DNA of 64,000 bases from Subtercola endophyticus (GTDB taxonomy: Bacteria > Actinomycetota > Actinomycetes > Actinomycetales > Microbacteriaceae), in NCBI RefSeq assembly GCF_021044565.1, contig NZ_CP087997.1, positions 2,108,001-2,172,000 on the forward strand. The letters are read 5' to 3'. A program made the position numbers and the translations under genes. Under the pieces are notes generated by a model, which saw only the letters and a list, made by a program, of their open reading frames with translations, made no database searches and was not told the DNA's origin. Shown here piece after piece: positions 16,297 through 24,326 of this stretch; position 1 is the first letter of the stretch, and each line of letters begins with the position of its first letter.

Positions 16297-17256
16297 CTAT
16301 AGATCCAGAACGAGCCGCGGGCACGCGGCACGTGAAACGCAGATCATCATCGTGTCGTTCGCTTCTTGCTCCTCGGGCGTCAGCACCGAGTCGCGGTGGT
16401 CGATCTCGCCCGACACGACGGGCGTCTCGCACGTGCCACAGGTTCCCTCGCGGCACGACGACAGCACAAGCACGCCCGCCTCCTCGGCGACCTCGAGAAT
16501 GCTCTTCTCGGGCGGAACCGTCAGGGTCATTCCGCTCAGCTCGAGTTCGACCTCGAACGAGTCGGCGAACACCGGCTCGCCGGCGGCGACGGCCTCGAAC
16601 CGCTCGAGGTGCAGCGCGCCAGACGGCAGCGAATCCGCGAGCGCGAGTGCGGCATCCAGCAGCCGGGCCGGCCCGCAGCTGTACACGAGTGTCGAGGGCG
16701 TCACGGCAGCGAACAACGTGGGCAGCGCCAGGCGTTCACCCGCGTCGCCGGCATAGATCGTGACGCGCTCCGGATGCTCGGACTTGAGCTCGGCGGCGAA
16801 CGCCATCGATCCGTGCGAGCGCCCCGCGTACGCGAGCGACCACTCCGCCCCGGCAGCTTCGGCGGCAGCGATCATCGGCAGCAGCGGCGTGATGCCGATG
16901 CCCCCGGCGACGAACAGATACGCGGGTGCCGCAACGAACTCGAAGTGATTCAGCGGCCCCCGCACATGCACCGACGAACCGATCGATAGCGACCCGTGAA
17001 CGAATTCCGACCCGCCCCGGCCGCTCGGCTCACGCAGCACGGCGACCTTCCACGCAGAACGATCCGCCGGATCCGAGCAGAGCGAGTACTGCCGTTCCAG
17101 CCCGGGCTGCAACACCAGATCGATGTGCGCGCCCGGCAGCCATTCCGGCAGGTCGCTGCCGTCCGGTCGAGCGACGGTCACGAGTACCACGTCGTCGGCG
17201 ACGACAGAGAGCTCTGTCACGACGGCGTCGAAGTCGGCGAGTGGATGCACGGTCAC
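16297..17256 (-). CDS. PDR/VanB-type reductase with C-terminal 2Fe-2S domain
   Basis: A 319-residue oxidoreductase in the phthalate-dioxygenase-reductase arrangement. An FMN/FAD-binding barrel comes first (ERQYSLCSDPADRSAWKVAVLRE), then an NAD-binding domain (FVAGGIGITPLLPMI) and a C-terminal plant-type 2Fe-2S ferredoxin with CREGTCGTC and a distal Cys in MMICVSRA. Such proteins pass NADH electrons to a partner oxygenase. No Rieske or P450 partner is present in the window. It starts at GTG 17256, 18 bp after the regulator gene, so both are probably one transcript. Its partner may be encoded elsewhere, or it may serve a flavoenzyme of the divergent operon. Confidence 0.88.
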   Translation of the reverse strand: MTVHPLADFDAVVTELSVVADDVVLVTVARPDGSDLPEWLPGAHIDLVLQPGLERQYSLCSDPADRSAWKVAVLREPSGRGGSEFVHGSLSIGSSVHVRGPLNHFEFVAAPAYLFVAGGIGITPLLPMIAAAEAAGAEWSLAYAGRSHGSMAFAAELKSEHPERVTIYAGDAGERLALPTLFAAVTPSTLVYSCGPARLLDAALALADSLPSGALHLERFEAVAAGEPVFADSFEVELELSGMTLTVPPEKSILEVAEEAGVLVLSSCREGTCGTCETPVVSGEIDHRDSVLTPEEQEANDTMMICVSRAACPRLVLDL

Positions 17257-17274
17257 AACAGGCTCATTTCAGAT

Positions 17275-18114
17275 TCATTCGGCGCGTCGGTGCCCGATGC
17301 CCACTGCGGGCACCGTCTCGAACGACGGCGGCGTCTCGACCGCTGGCGACCACTCGTCCGCCGGCACCGTCTCGTCCGCGGGCACCGTCTCGAACGACGT
17401 CGCCGGAGCGAACGTGGCCGCCGTCTCCGCCTTGCTCCAGAGCGTCACCCGCGCGGGCACGCCGTTCTGCCCCGGCGTGAAGCGCTGCTTCACGATCAGC
17501 AGCCGGTACGGACTCGGCGTCGCCGACCGCCAGCGGTGCGCGGTTCCGCCGACGAAATACAACGAGTCGCCGGCGGCCAGCGTATTCAGCCCCGCCTCGT
17601 CGAGATCGACCACGATCTCTCCGTCGATCACGGTGATGAACTCGTCTTCGGCGTGCCGGTAGAAATCGCCGAAGGTCTGGTTCTGCCCGCAGAACTCCAT
17701 GGGCTGAAACTTCGCCCGGGCATCCACCAGCAGCCGCCCCTGCCCCTCGGCATACGGCCCGCGGGTGCCCTCGGCGGCTCGAATCAGCGTCGATGCCGTC
17801 GACTCGACCCCGGCCGTAGCAGACGGCGAACCAGCAACCGTGCCGCCGGCGCCCGCACCACCGACCCCCACGCCACTCTCTGCCGCACCGGCGAGCAGGT
17901 CGAGCTGGCTGGTTTCAAGCGCCCGCGCGATGCGCTCGAGCGACGTCATGCTCGGCCGCGCGTGCCCCCGCTCCAGCTGCGAGAGAAACGGATGCGAGAG
18001 GTTCGACAGCCGCGCCAATTCGACCAGCGTCATCGACTTCGAGAGCCGTGACGCACGAATGGCCGCGCCGAGTTGCAGCGTCTGCAGATCGAGCGCTTCG
18101 GTGATGGCGGGAAT
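17275..18114 (-). CDS. XRE-family regulator with cupin domain (probable AUU start)
   Basis: A regulator with an N-terminal helix-turn-helix (LGAAIRASRLSKSMTLVELARLSN, then HPFLSQLERGHARPSM) and a C-terminal cupin sensor (FYRHAEDEFITVIDGEIVVDL, then LYFVGGTAHRWR), joined by a Gly/Thr/Ala-rich linker. No ATG or GTG sits at the domain start. An AAAGGAG ribosome site lies 6 nt before an in-frame ATT at 18114, which would begin IPAITEALDLQTLQ and give 279 residues. GTG 18138, with no ribosome site, is the conventional alternative (287 residues). It is divergent from the operon at 18339, whose spacer carries a perfect inverted repeat (18249-18267), and probably controls that operon. Confidence 0.85.
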   Translation of the reverse strand: MPAITEALDLQTLQLGAAIRASRLSKSMTLVELARLSNLSHPFLSQLERGHARPSMTSLERIARALETSQLDLLAGAAESGVGVGGAGAGGTVAGSPSATAGVESTASTLIRAAEGTRGPYAEGQGRLLVDARAKFQPMEFCGQNQTFGDFYRHAEDEFITVIDGEIVVDLDEAGLNTLAAGDSLYFVGGTAHRWRSATPSPYRLLIVKQRFTPGQNGVPARVTLWSKAETAATFAPATSFETVPADETVPADEWSPAVETPPSFETVPAVGIGHRRAE

Positions 18115-18248
18115 CTGGTGCTCCTTTCGAGACCTCACGACAGACAGTAATCGCTTCGTGCACCGATTCTGCAATCCGTGTCGCCCAGGCTTAACACGTC
18201 GAAATGTTCGCGTTACACGCCCGAAACGCGCCGAACGTAGATTTTCAC

Positions 18249-18267
18249 ATGTTGAGCACATCAACAT
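18249..18267. promoter_or_regulatory. Inverted repeat, candidate operator for the XRE-cupin regulator
   Basis: ATGTTGA-GCACA-TCAACAT is a perfect 7-bp palindrome with a 5-bp spacer, 72 bp upstream of the deaminase-like gene and 135 bp upstream of the regulator. A weaker symmetric pair (AAC...GTT) lies near 18195-18215. It is the most obvious binding site in the divergent spacer. The link to this regulator is inferred from position. Confidence 0.5.
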
Positions 18268-18338
18268 CAGCACGATCTCCCAACGTCGAGACGATCGATC
18301 ACCCGATCAGCACACATCATTCTCAGGAGGCGAGCACG

Positions 18339-19622
18339 ATGAGCCGCCTGCCCCTGCGCTTGAGCCTTCTGCAGAACGCAACACTCGCCGACGGATCGAC
18401 CTGCGACGTCTCCCTCGCGAGCGGTCTCGTGACCGGCATTTCGCCGGCGAATTCCACTCCTCCGCAGCCCGGCAGCACCCTCGACCTCACCGGCTTTCTG
18501 CTGCTGACGGCCCCTGCCGAACCGCATGCCCACCTCGACAAGGCCCTCTCGTGGGACGCGATCAACCCCCCGATGGGCGACCTGGTCTCGGCCATCATGG
18601 CCTGGCGCGAGTACGCCGCCACGATGACCACCGAATCGATCGCCGAGCGCGCCCGGGCCGCAGCACTCCTTGCGCTGAGACAGGGCACCACCGCCATTCG
18701 AAGCCACGTCGACATTCTGCTGAGCAGCGATCCGCTGCGAGGAGTGAAGGCTCTGCTTCAGGTTCGGGATGAACTGCGAGGCCTCATCGACATCGAACTC
18801 GTCGCGCTAGCGAGCTCCGACGCACCCGACGCCGACATCGAAGCGGCCATCGACCTCGGCGTCGACCTGGTCGGCGGCGCCCCTCATCTCGCGCCCGACC
18901 CCAGTGCCGATCTGCAGCGGTTGCTGCGCATCGCGGAACGCAAGGGCGTCGGCGTCGACATCCATACCGACGAAGGCCTTGGCGGTCCGCTCACCCTGGG
19001 CGAGCTGGCGACCGCCGTGCGCGACTGGCCGGCGGACCGCAACCGCAGCGCCGGGCACTGCGTGCGTCTCGGCACGCTCGAAGCCGCTGAACTCGGCGAG
19101 GTTCTGACCGAGGTGAAGGCGGGCGACGTCGGCATCATCAGCCTGCCGATCACCAACCTCTACCTGCAGGGCTGGGAACACCCGGTGGCCACCCCGCGTG
19201 GGCTCACGGCTATTCGCGCCGTGCTCGATGCGGGCATCCGGTTCGCCGCCGGCGCCGACAACGTGCGCGATCCGTTCAACCCGGTCGGTCGCAGCGACGC
19301 GCTCGAGACCGCTTCACTGCTCGTCACGGCCGGTCATCTCACCCTCGACGAGGCGTACACCGCCATCAGCGACGGTGCCCGATCGGTGATGGCGCTGCCT
19401 CTGGCCGGCGTCGCCGTCGGAGCGGCCGCCGAACTGCTGGCCGTTCGCGGCGTCTCGCTCTCTGATGTCATCGCCAACGGCTCCGCCGACCGCTATGTGA
19501 TCCACGCCGGCAACCTGGTTGCCCAGAGCTCGGTGTCGTACGACGTCGCCGAGCCCTCGCTGCTTACCGCCCCTCCCGTGCTCCACCCGTCTCTCAACGA
19601 AACCGAGGTGATGCTGTCGTGA
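18339..19622 (+). CDS. Cytosine deaminase-like amidohydrolase
   Basis: A 427-residue amidohydrolase closest to the CodA type. All metal and catalytic positions are visible: PHAHLDKALSWD (HxH), DIHTDEG (His and Glu), SAGHCVRL (His) and GADNVRDPFNPVGRSDAL (Asp), matching GHDDVFDPW of E. coli CodA. Such enzymes deaminate cytosine, isocytosine, creatinine or related cyclic amidines. ATG 18339 follows CAGGAGG with good spacing; longer in-frame starts lie in the promoter region. It is the first gene of a long operon and overlaps the transporter ATPase by 4 bp, suggesting that its substrate is what the transporter imports. Confidence 0.85.
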   Translation: MSRLPLRLSLLQNATLADGSTCDVSLASGLVTGISPANSTPPQPGSTLDLTGFLLLTAPAEPHAHLDKALSWDAINPPMGDLVSAIMAWREYAATMTTESIAERARAAALLALRQGTTAIRSHVDILLSSDPLRGVKALLQVRDELRGLIDIELVALASSDAPDADIEAAIDLGVDLVGGAPHLAPDPSADLQRLLRIAERKGVGVDIHTDEGLGGPLTLGELATAVRDWPADRNRSAGHCVRLGTLEAAELGEVLTEVKAGDVGIISLPITNLYLQGWEHPVATPRGLTAIRAVLDAGIRFAAGADNVRDPFNPVGRSDALETASLLVTAGHLTLDEAYTAISDGARSVMALPLAGVAVGAAAELLAVRGVSLSDVIANGSADRYVIHAGNLVAQSSVSYDVAEPSLLTAPPVLHPSLNETEVMLS

Positions 19623-20404
19623 CCGTCACAGCACCCGCACCAACCAACACGCAGACATCGGCAACCGATGTACTGCTCGACTTCTCGAATGTCGAGATGA
19701 CCTTTCCCGATGGCACGATCGCGTTGCACGGGGTCGATCTGGTCGTCAAGCGCGGTGAGTTCGTCACCGTGGTCGGCCCCTCGGGCTGCGGCAAGAGCAC
19801 GCTGTTGCGCATCGCATCAGGGCTCGAAACCGCGTCGAACGGCGTCGCCGAGGTCGGCACAGACCGCATCGGGTACGTGTTCCAGGATGCGACACTGCTG
19901 CCCTGGCGCAACGTGACCGCTAACGTCGAACTGCTGGCCGAACTGCACGGCGAGACGAAAAAAGACCGCGCTGCGAAGGCACGAGAGGCCATCGAGCTGG
20001 TGGGCCTCGGCGGCTTCGAGAAGCACCTGCCCAAGGCGCTCTCTGGCGGAATGAAGATGCGCGCCTCGCTCGCCCGCTCCCTGACGCTCGACCCGGAGCT
20101 CTTCTTGTTCGACGAGCCGTTCGGCGCCCTCGACGAGATCACTCGCGAGCGCCTCAACGACGAACTCATCGGGCTTTTCAATGCCAAGCAGTTCGCCGGG
20201 CTGTTCATCACACATTCCGTCTCTGAGGCGGTCTACATGTCGACGAAGGTCGTGGTGATGTCGGGCCGACCGGGCACGATCGTCGAGACATTCGACGTTC
20301 CGTTTCCGCCCACTCGCGATCCGGAGGTGCGATTCACTCCCGAATTCGCTGCGCTGGTCGGAGAGGTTTCTCACGCCCTCCGGAAAGGACACGGCCACTC
20401 ATGA
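19619..20404 (+). CDS. ABC transporter ATP-binding protein (Ssu/Tau/ThiZ type)
   Basis: A 261-residue ATPase. Walker A is GPSGCGKST, the Q-loop is in YVFQDATLLPW, the signature is LSGGMKMRASLARSL, Walker B is LFLFDEPFGALDE and the switch His is in FITHSVSEAV. The pattern fits the family that imports sulfonates, nitrate, or pyrimidine and thiamine precursors. GTG 19619 overlaps the previous stop and ATGA links it to the permease. It energises the importer made with the next two genes. Confidence 0.92.
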   Translation: MTVTAPAPTNTQTSATDVLLDFSNVEMTFPDGTIALHGVDLVVKRGEFVTVVGPSGCGKSTLLRIASGLETASNGVAEVGTDRIGYVFQDATLLPWRNVTANVELLAELHGETKKDRAAKAREAIELVGLGGFEKHLPKALSGGMKMRASLARSLTLDPELFLFDEPFGALDEITRERLNDELIGLFNAKQFAGLFITHSVSEAVYMSTKVVVMSGRPGTIVETFDVPFPPTRDPEVRFTPEFAALVGEVSHALRKGHGHS

Positions 20405-21288
20405 CCACCATCTCGAACGAAACGACCGTGGGCGACGGCATCGATAACATCGAAGGCCACCCGACTCCCGAACTGCCCGCAACGCTCTCGACGACACCCG
20501 CCAAGAAAAGGAAGCGCGGCCTCTCGCGCTGGCTGCCACCAGTTCTCGTCTTTCTCGGCATCGTCGTCGTCTGGTACATCATCAGCCTCTTCGTGCTCGA
20601 CCCGCATCTGCGCTTCTTGCTGCCTCTACCCCAAGACATCCTCTTCAAGGGGTTCCTCGACCCGCTTTCGTTCAACGCGCTGATTGTCGCGCTGTACCAG
20701 ACCATCATCGTCGCCATGCTCGGGCTTGCGATCGCCATCGTGATCGGTGTCATCTGGGCGATCGCCATGTCGCAGGCGAAATGGGTGGAACGCTCGCTGT
20801 TCCCGTACGCGGTGATTCTGCAGTGCATCCCGATCCTCGCGCTCGTTCCGCTCATCGGATTCTGGTTCGGCTACGAGTTCCCCTCGCGCGTTCTGGTCTG
20901 TGTGATGATCGCGTTGTTCCCGATGGTGAACAACACTCTTTTCGGTCTGCAGTCGGTCGACAAGGGCCACAAAGAACTCTTCAAGCTGCAGGGCGCCAGC
21001 CGCTGGACCACGCTCGGCAAACTCTCGCTGCCCGCCGCGCTGCCCGCCATCTTCGCCGGCATGCGCATCTCAGCAGGTCTCGCCGTCGTCGGTGCGATCG
21101 TCGGCGACCAGTTCTTTCGCCGGGGAACACCGGGCCTGGGCATTCTGATCAGCAACTACAGTTCACGCCTGCAAGGTGAGCAGTTGTTCGCGACCATCAT
21201 CACCGCTGCCCTGTTCGGCGTCGTCGTCTTCTGGCTGTTCGGCCTGCTCGGCCGGCGCGCCGTCGGCAAGTGGTACGACTTCACCTAA
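20401..21288 (+). CDS. ABC transporter permease
   Basis: A 295-residue membrane protein with about six hydrophobic segments after a hydrophilic N-terminus of some 45 residues ending in KKRKRGLSR. The ATPase-coupling loop is recognisable in LFKLQGASRWTTLGKLSLPAALPAIFAGMRIS, typical of SsuC/TauC-type permeases. It overlaps the ATPase gene by 4 bp and is followed by a C-rich spacer of 131 bp before the binding protein. Confidence 0.9.
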   Translation: MTTISNETTVGDGIDNIEGHPTPELPATLSTTPAKKRKRGLSRWLPPVLVFLGIVVVWYIISLFVLDPHLRFLLPLPQDILFKGFLDPLSFNALIVALYQTIIVAMLGLAIAIVIGVIWAIAMSQAKWVERSLFPYAVILQCIPILALVPLIGFWFGYEFPSRVLVCVMIALFPMVNNTLFGLQSVDKGHKELFKLQGASRWTTLGKLSLPAALPAIFAGMRISAGLAVVGAIVGDQFFRRGTPGLGILISNYSSRLQGEQLFATIITAALFGVVVFWLFGLLGRRAVGKWYDFT

Positions 21289-21419
21289 ACAAGCGCATCG
21301 CACCGCACACGACGCACCCCCACGCATTCCCTACCACCACGCACGCGGCACCCCCACAGATGTTCCACCCGCACCAACAGCACCGCACCGCACCTGCACA
21401 CATCCCGAAGGAGTAGTAA
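21289..21419 (+). other. C-rich, G-poor spacer before the binding-protein gene
   Basis: 131 bp composed largely of C and A (for example CACCCCCACGCATTCCC) with few G residues. It may load Rho and lower read-through, or simply reflect mutation bias. It ends in GAAGGAGTAGTAA, a strong ribosome site for the next gene. No promoter could be recognised. Confidence 0.5.
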
Positions 21420-22598
21420 ATGCACAAACGTTCGAAGAGGGTCGCCTTCGCCGGCGGCCTCGCCGTTCTCAGCATGGTGGCCCTGGCCGCCTGTAGCTCG
21501 GGCTCGTCGACCAGCACTCCGGCCGCGACTGCCGCCTCCGGTGGGGTCGACCTCGCCGCAGCCGGATGCCCGGCCACTGTCGTGATTCAGACCGACTGGA
21601 ACCCCGAGGCCGAACACGGTCACCTGTACCAGATGCTCGGCCCGAACCCGACGATCGACGCCAACAAGAAGTCGGTCTCCGGACCCCTCTACGCTGACGG
21701 CGCCCCCACCGGTGTCAACCTCGAGATCCGCTCGGGCGGCCCGGCCATCGGGTTCCAGACGGTGACCAGCCAGATGTACGCCGACACCAGCATCACCCTC
21801 GGCTACGTCACCACCGACGAAGCGGTTCAGCTCTCGGCCGACCAGCCCACCACGGCCGTCTTCGCTCCGCTCGACAAGACGCCGCTCATGATCATGTGGG
21901 ACCCGACCACCTACCCGAACGTCAAGACCATCGCCGACTTGGGCAAGCAGCTCCAGCCCGGCAAGGTCGTTCGCTACTTCGGCGGCTCGGCGTACATGGA
22001 CTACTTGACCAGTTCGGGCATCCTGAGCAAGAGCCAGGTCGACGGCAGCTATGACGGCACCCCGGCGAGCTTCGTGGCCGACCAGGGAGCGTCGGGCCAG
22101 CAGGGCTTCGCGAGCGCTGAGCCCTACCAGTACCAGTACGAGGTGCCGGCCTGGGGCAAGGCCGTCAACTACCAGACGCTGAACGATGCCGGTTACCCGG
22201 TCTACGCTTCAGCAGTCTCGGTTCGCACCGCCGATGTGTCGACGCTCTCGAGCTGCCTCACCAAGCTGGTTCCGATCATGCAGCAGGCCGAGGTCGACTA
22301 CTTCGCGAACCCCGCGCCGGTCAACTCGCTGATCTTGAACCTGGTCACCCAGTTCAACACCGGCTGGGTCTACTCGCAGGGCATGGCCGACTACTCGGTC
22401 AAGACCCAGGTCGACAAGGGAATCGTCGGCAACGGCGACAACTCGACGCTCGGCGACATGGACACGGCTCGCGTTCAGAAGATCATCGACATCGACACGC
22501 CGATCTACGCGGCTGGTGGAAAAGCGGTGAAGGCCGGGCTCACTCCTGCCGACATCTTCACCAACCAGTTCATCGACACCTCGATCGGAATGAAGTAA
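21420..22598 (+). CDS. ABC transporter substrate-binding lipoprotein
   Basis: A 392-residue lipoprotein: signal peptide MHKRSKRVAFAGGLAVLSMVALAAC with lipobox LAA-C, a Ser/Thr/Ala linker and a periplasmic-binding-type domain of the SsuA/TauA/NMT1 class (MIMWDPTTYPNVKTIADLGKQ, then VVRYFGGSAYMDYL). It captures the substrate for the permease and ATPase encoded just upstream. The ligand cannot be read from sequence. By context it is a small nitrogen heterocycle or amide, to be processed by the deaminase-like and creatininase-like enzymes. Confidence 0.88.
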   Translation: MHKRSKRVAFAGGLAVLSMVALAACSSGSSTSTPAATAASGGVDLAAAGCPATVVIQTDWNPEAEHGHLYQMLGPNPTIDANKKSVSGPLYADGAPTGVNLEIRSGGPAIGFQTVTSQMYADTSITLGYVTTDEAVQLSADQPTTAVFAPLDKTPLMIMWDPTTYPNVKTIADLGKQLQPGKVVRYFGGSAYMDYLTSSGILSKSQVDGSYDGTPASFVADQGASGQQGFASAEPYQYQYEVPAWGKAVNYQTLNDAGYPVYASAVSVRTADVSTLSSCLTKLVPIMQQAEVDYFANPAPVNSLILNLVTQFNTGWVYSQGMADYSVKTQVDKGIVGNGDNSTLGDMDTARVQKIIDIDTPIYAAGGKAVKAGLTPADIFTNQFIDTSIGMK

Positions 22599-22605
22599 CT
22601 CCATC

Positions 22606-23367
22606 ATGACCACGACTCCGCCGGTGACGAATGCGCGCCTTCAGGGCAAGCGCATCATCGTCACCGGCGGGGCCCGTGGCATCGGTGCCTCCATCGCCGC
22701 CCGCGTGGCGGCCGACGGCGCCGACGTCGTGATTCTCGACCTGCTCGAAGAGCAAGGCGTCGCCACCGCCGAGCGAATCGGTGGCCGTTTTCTGCGTGTC
22801 GACCTCAGCGACGAAGCGGATGCCCGCGGTCAAGTCGGCGCGGCCATCAACACGCTCGGCGGGGTCGACGTGCTCATCAACAATGCGGGCATCCTGCGCT
22901 TCTCCCCCTTGCTCGACATCTCGGTGGCGGACTGGGATGCGATGTTCACCATCAACACCCGCTCGATGCTGCTCACCACCCAGGTGGCGGCGAAGTGGAT
23001 GATCGGGGCTGGCCGCCCCGGCAAGATCATCAATATGGCGAGCATGGGCGGCAAGTCCGGCGGGGCGGGCCAAGCGCACTACGCCGCCTCGAAGGCCGCC
23101 GTCATCGCCCTCACCCGGGTCACCGCCCTCGAACTCGGCTGCGAGTCGATCACCGCCAACTGCATCTGCCCCGGTTACGTCTTGACCGAGATGGGAGCAG
23201 CAACCCGCACCGCAGAAGACATCGCCGAATGGAGCAGTTACTCGCCCCTCGGGCGCTTGGCCGAACCCGACGACGTGGCCGGAGTCGCGGCTTTTCTCGC
23301 CTCCGCAGACGCCGACTACCTCACCGGGCAGGCCTTTAACGTCACCGGCGGAATGATCATGCACTGA
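22606..23367 (+). CDS. Short-chain dehydrogenase/reductase
   Basis: A 253-residue classical SDR. The cofactor loop TGGARGIG is at about residues 21-28, followed by VILDLL ending the second strand (acidic, hence NAD preferred), NNAG near 90, a catalytic Ser region MASMGGKSGGAG and Tyr-x-x-x-Lys in HYAASKAA, then CPGYVLTEMG. It probably oxidises an alcohol intermediate of the operon. Only 7 bp separate it from the binding-protein gene. Confidence 0.9.
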   Translation: MTTTPPVTNARLQGKRIIVTGGARGIGASIAARVAADGADVVILDLLEEQGVATAERIGGRFLRVDLSDEADARGQVGAAINTLGGVDVLINNAGILRFSPLLDISVADWDAMFTINTRSMLLTTQVAAKWMIGAGRPGKIINMASMGGKSGGAGQAHYAASKAAVIALTRVTALELGCESITANCICPGYVLTEMGAATRTAEDIAEWSSYSPLGRLAEPDDVAGVAAFLASADADYLTGQAFNVTGGMIMH

Positions 23368-23413
23368 CGCTTCAGCTTCACAACCACGCATCGCCCCCAC
23401 AGCAAGGATTCAC

Positions 23414-24271
23414 ATGTCACGCAACCTCGTCGAGCTCTCTAGCATCGCCGCCGTCGAGGCACTGCGCCACGACTCGGTGATTGTGCTGCCCACTGGCGCC
23501 ATCGAACACCACGGCCCCCATCTGCCGCTCTCGACCGACTTTCTCGTCGCCGAAGAGTCGGCGAAGGCCGCCGTCGACCTCGCTGCCGAGGCCGGAGTGA
23601 ACGCCTGGCTGCTGCCGGGCCTCGCCTATACCAAGTCCGACGAGCACCACTGGGCTCCGGGTACCGTCTGGCTGAGCTGGGAGACGCTCATGCAGACCAT
23701 CGTCGAGATCGGCGAATCCATCGCACAGACGCCCTGCACCCGGCTCGTTTTCTACAACGGCCACGGCGGCAACGTCGCCCTGCTGCAGGTCGCCTGCCGC
23801 GAGCTACGGCGCCGGTTCGGTCTGCAGACCTTTCTCATCGGCGGCGGCATGCCGGCCAACGGCGGCGCGAAGTCGGGTGAGAACGAGTTCGGTCTCGGTA
23901 TCCACGGCGGCCACGTCGAGACCAGCGTCGTGCTGCATCTGCGCCCAGAACTCGTCGATATGAGCCGTGCGGTACGCAGCGTGCCCGAGCATTTGCTCGA
24001 CTACCAGTACGTCGGCTTCGGCAAACCCGTCAGCTTCGGCTGGGTCAGCAACGATTTCTCGCCCGGCGGGGTCATCGGCGACCCGACCGAGGCCACGGCC
24101 GAATTCGGCAAGGCGCATTTCGAAGCGAACGTGGCCCAGGCGGCTGCCGCTCTCGCCGAGATCGCCGTCTTCAGCCCGGCGCCGACAAACGCGCGCATCG
24201 GTTTCAGCCCGGCCCCCGTTGTCGAATCGCCCCCCGCCCCGCCCAAACGCATCGGCTTCAGCGCGGTCTGA
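23414..24271 (+). CDS. Creatininase-family metallohydrolase
   Basis: A 285-residue creatininase/creatinine amidohydrolase-fold protein. The metal motifs are in place: GAIEHHGPHLPLSTD near residue 30, YNGHGGN near 115, and HGGHVETSVVLHL. Family members open cyclic amides (creatinine) or cut formamide-type bonds, as in ArfB and MftE. The C-terminal 40 residues form a Pro-rich tail with two RIGFS words. ATG 23414 has AAGGATTCAC upstream. Within the operon it probably hydrolyses the ring formed or left by the preceding enzymes. Confidence 0.88.
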   Translation: MSRNLVELSSIAAVEALRHDSVIVLPTGAIEHHGPHLPLSTDFLVAEESAKAAVDLAAEAGVNAWLLPGLAYTKSDEHHWAPGTVWLSWETLMQTIVEIGESIAQTPCTRLVFYNGHGGNVALLQVACRELRRRFGLQTFLIGGGMPANGGAKSGENEFGLGIHGGHVETSVVLHLRPELVDMSRAVRSVPEHLLDYQYVGFGKPVSFGWVSNDFSPGGVIGDPTEATAEFGKAHFEANVAQAAAALAEIAVFSPAPTNARIGFSPAPVVESPPAPPKRIGFSAV

Positions 24272-24326
24272 CCGACCCGCCCTCACTTCGCAAGACTCTC
24301 CGCTCACGATCGCAAGGAAGCACAGC

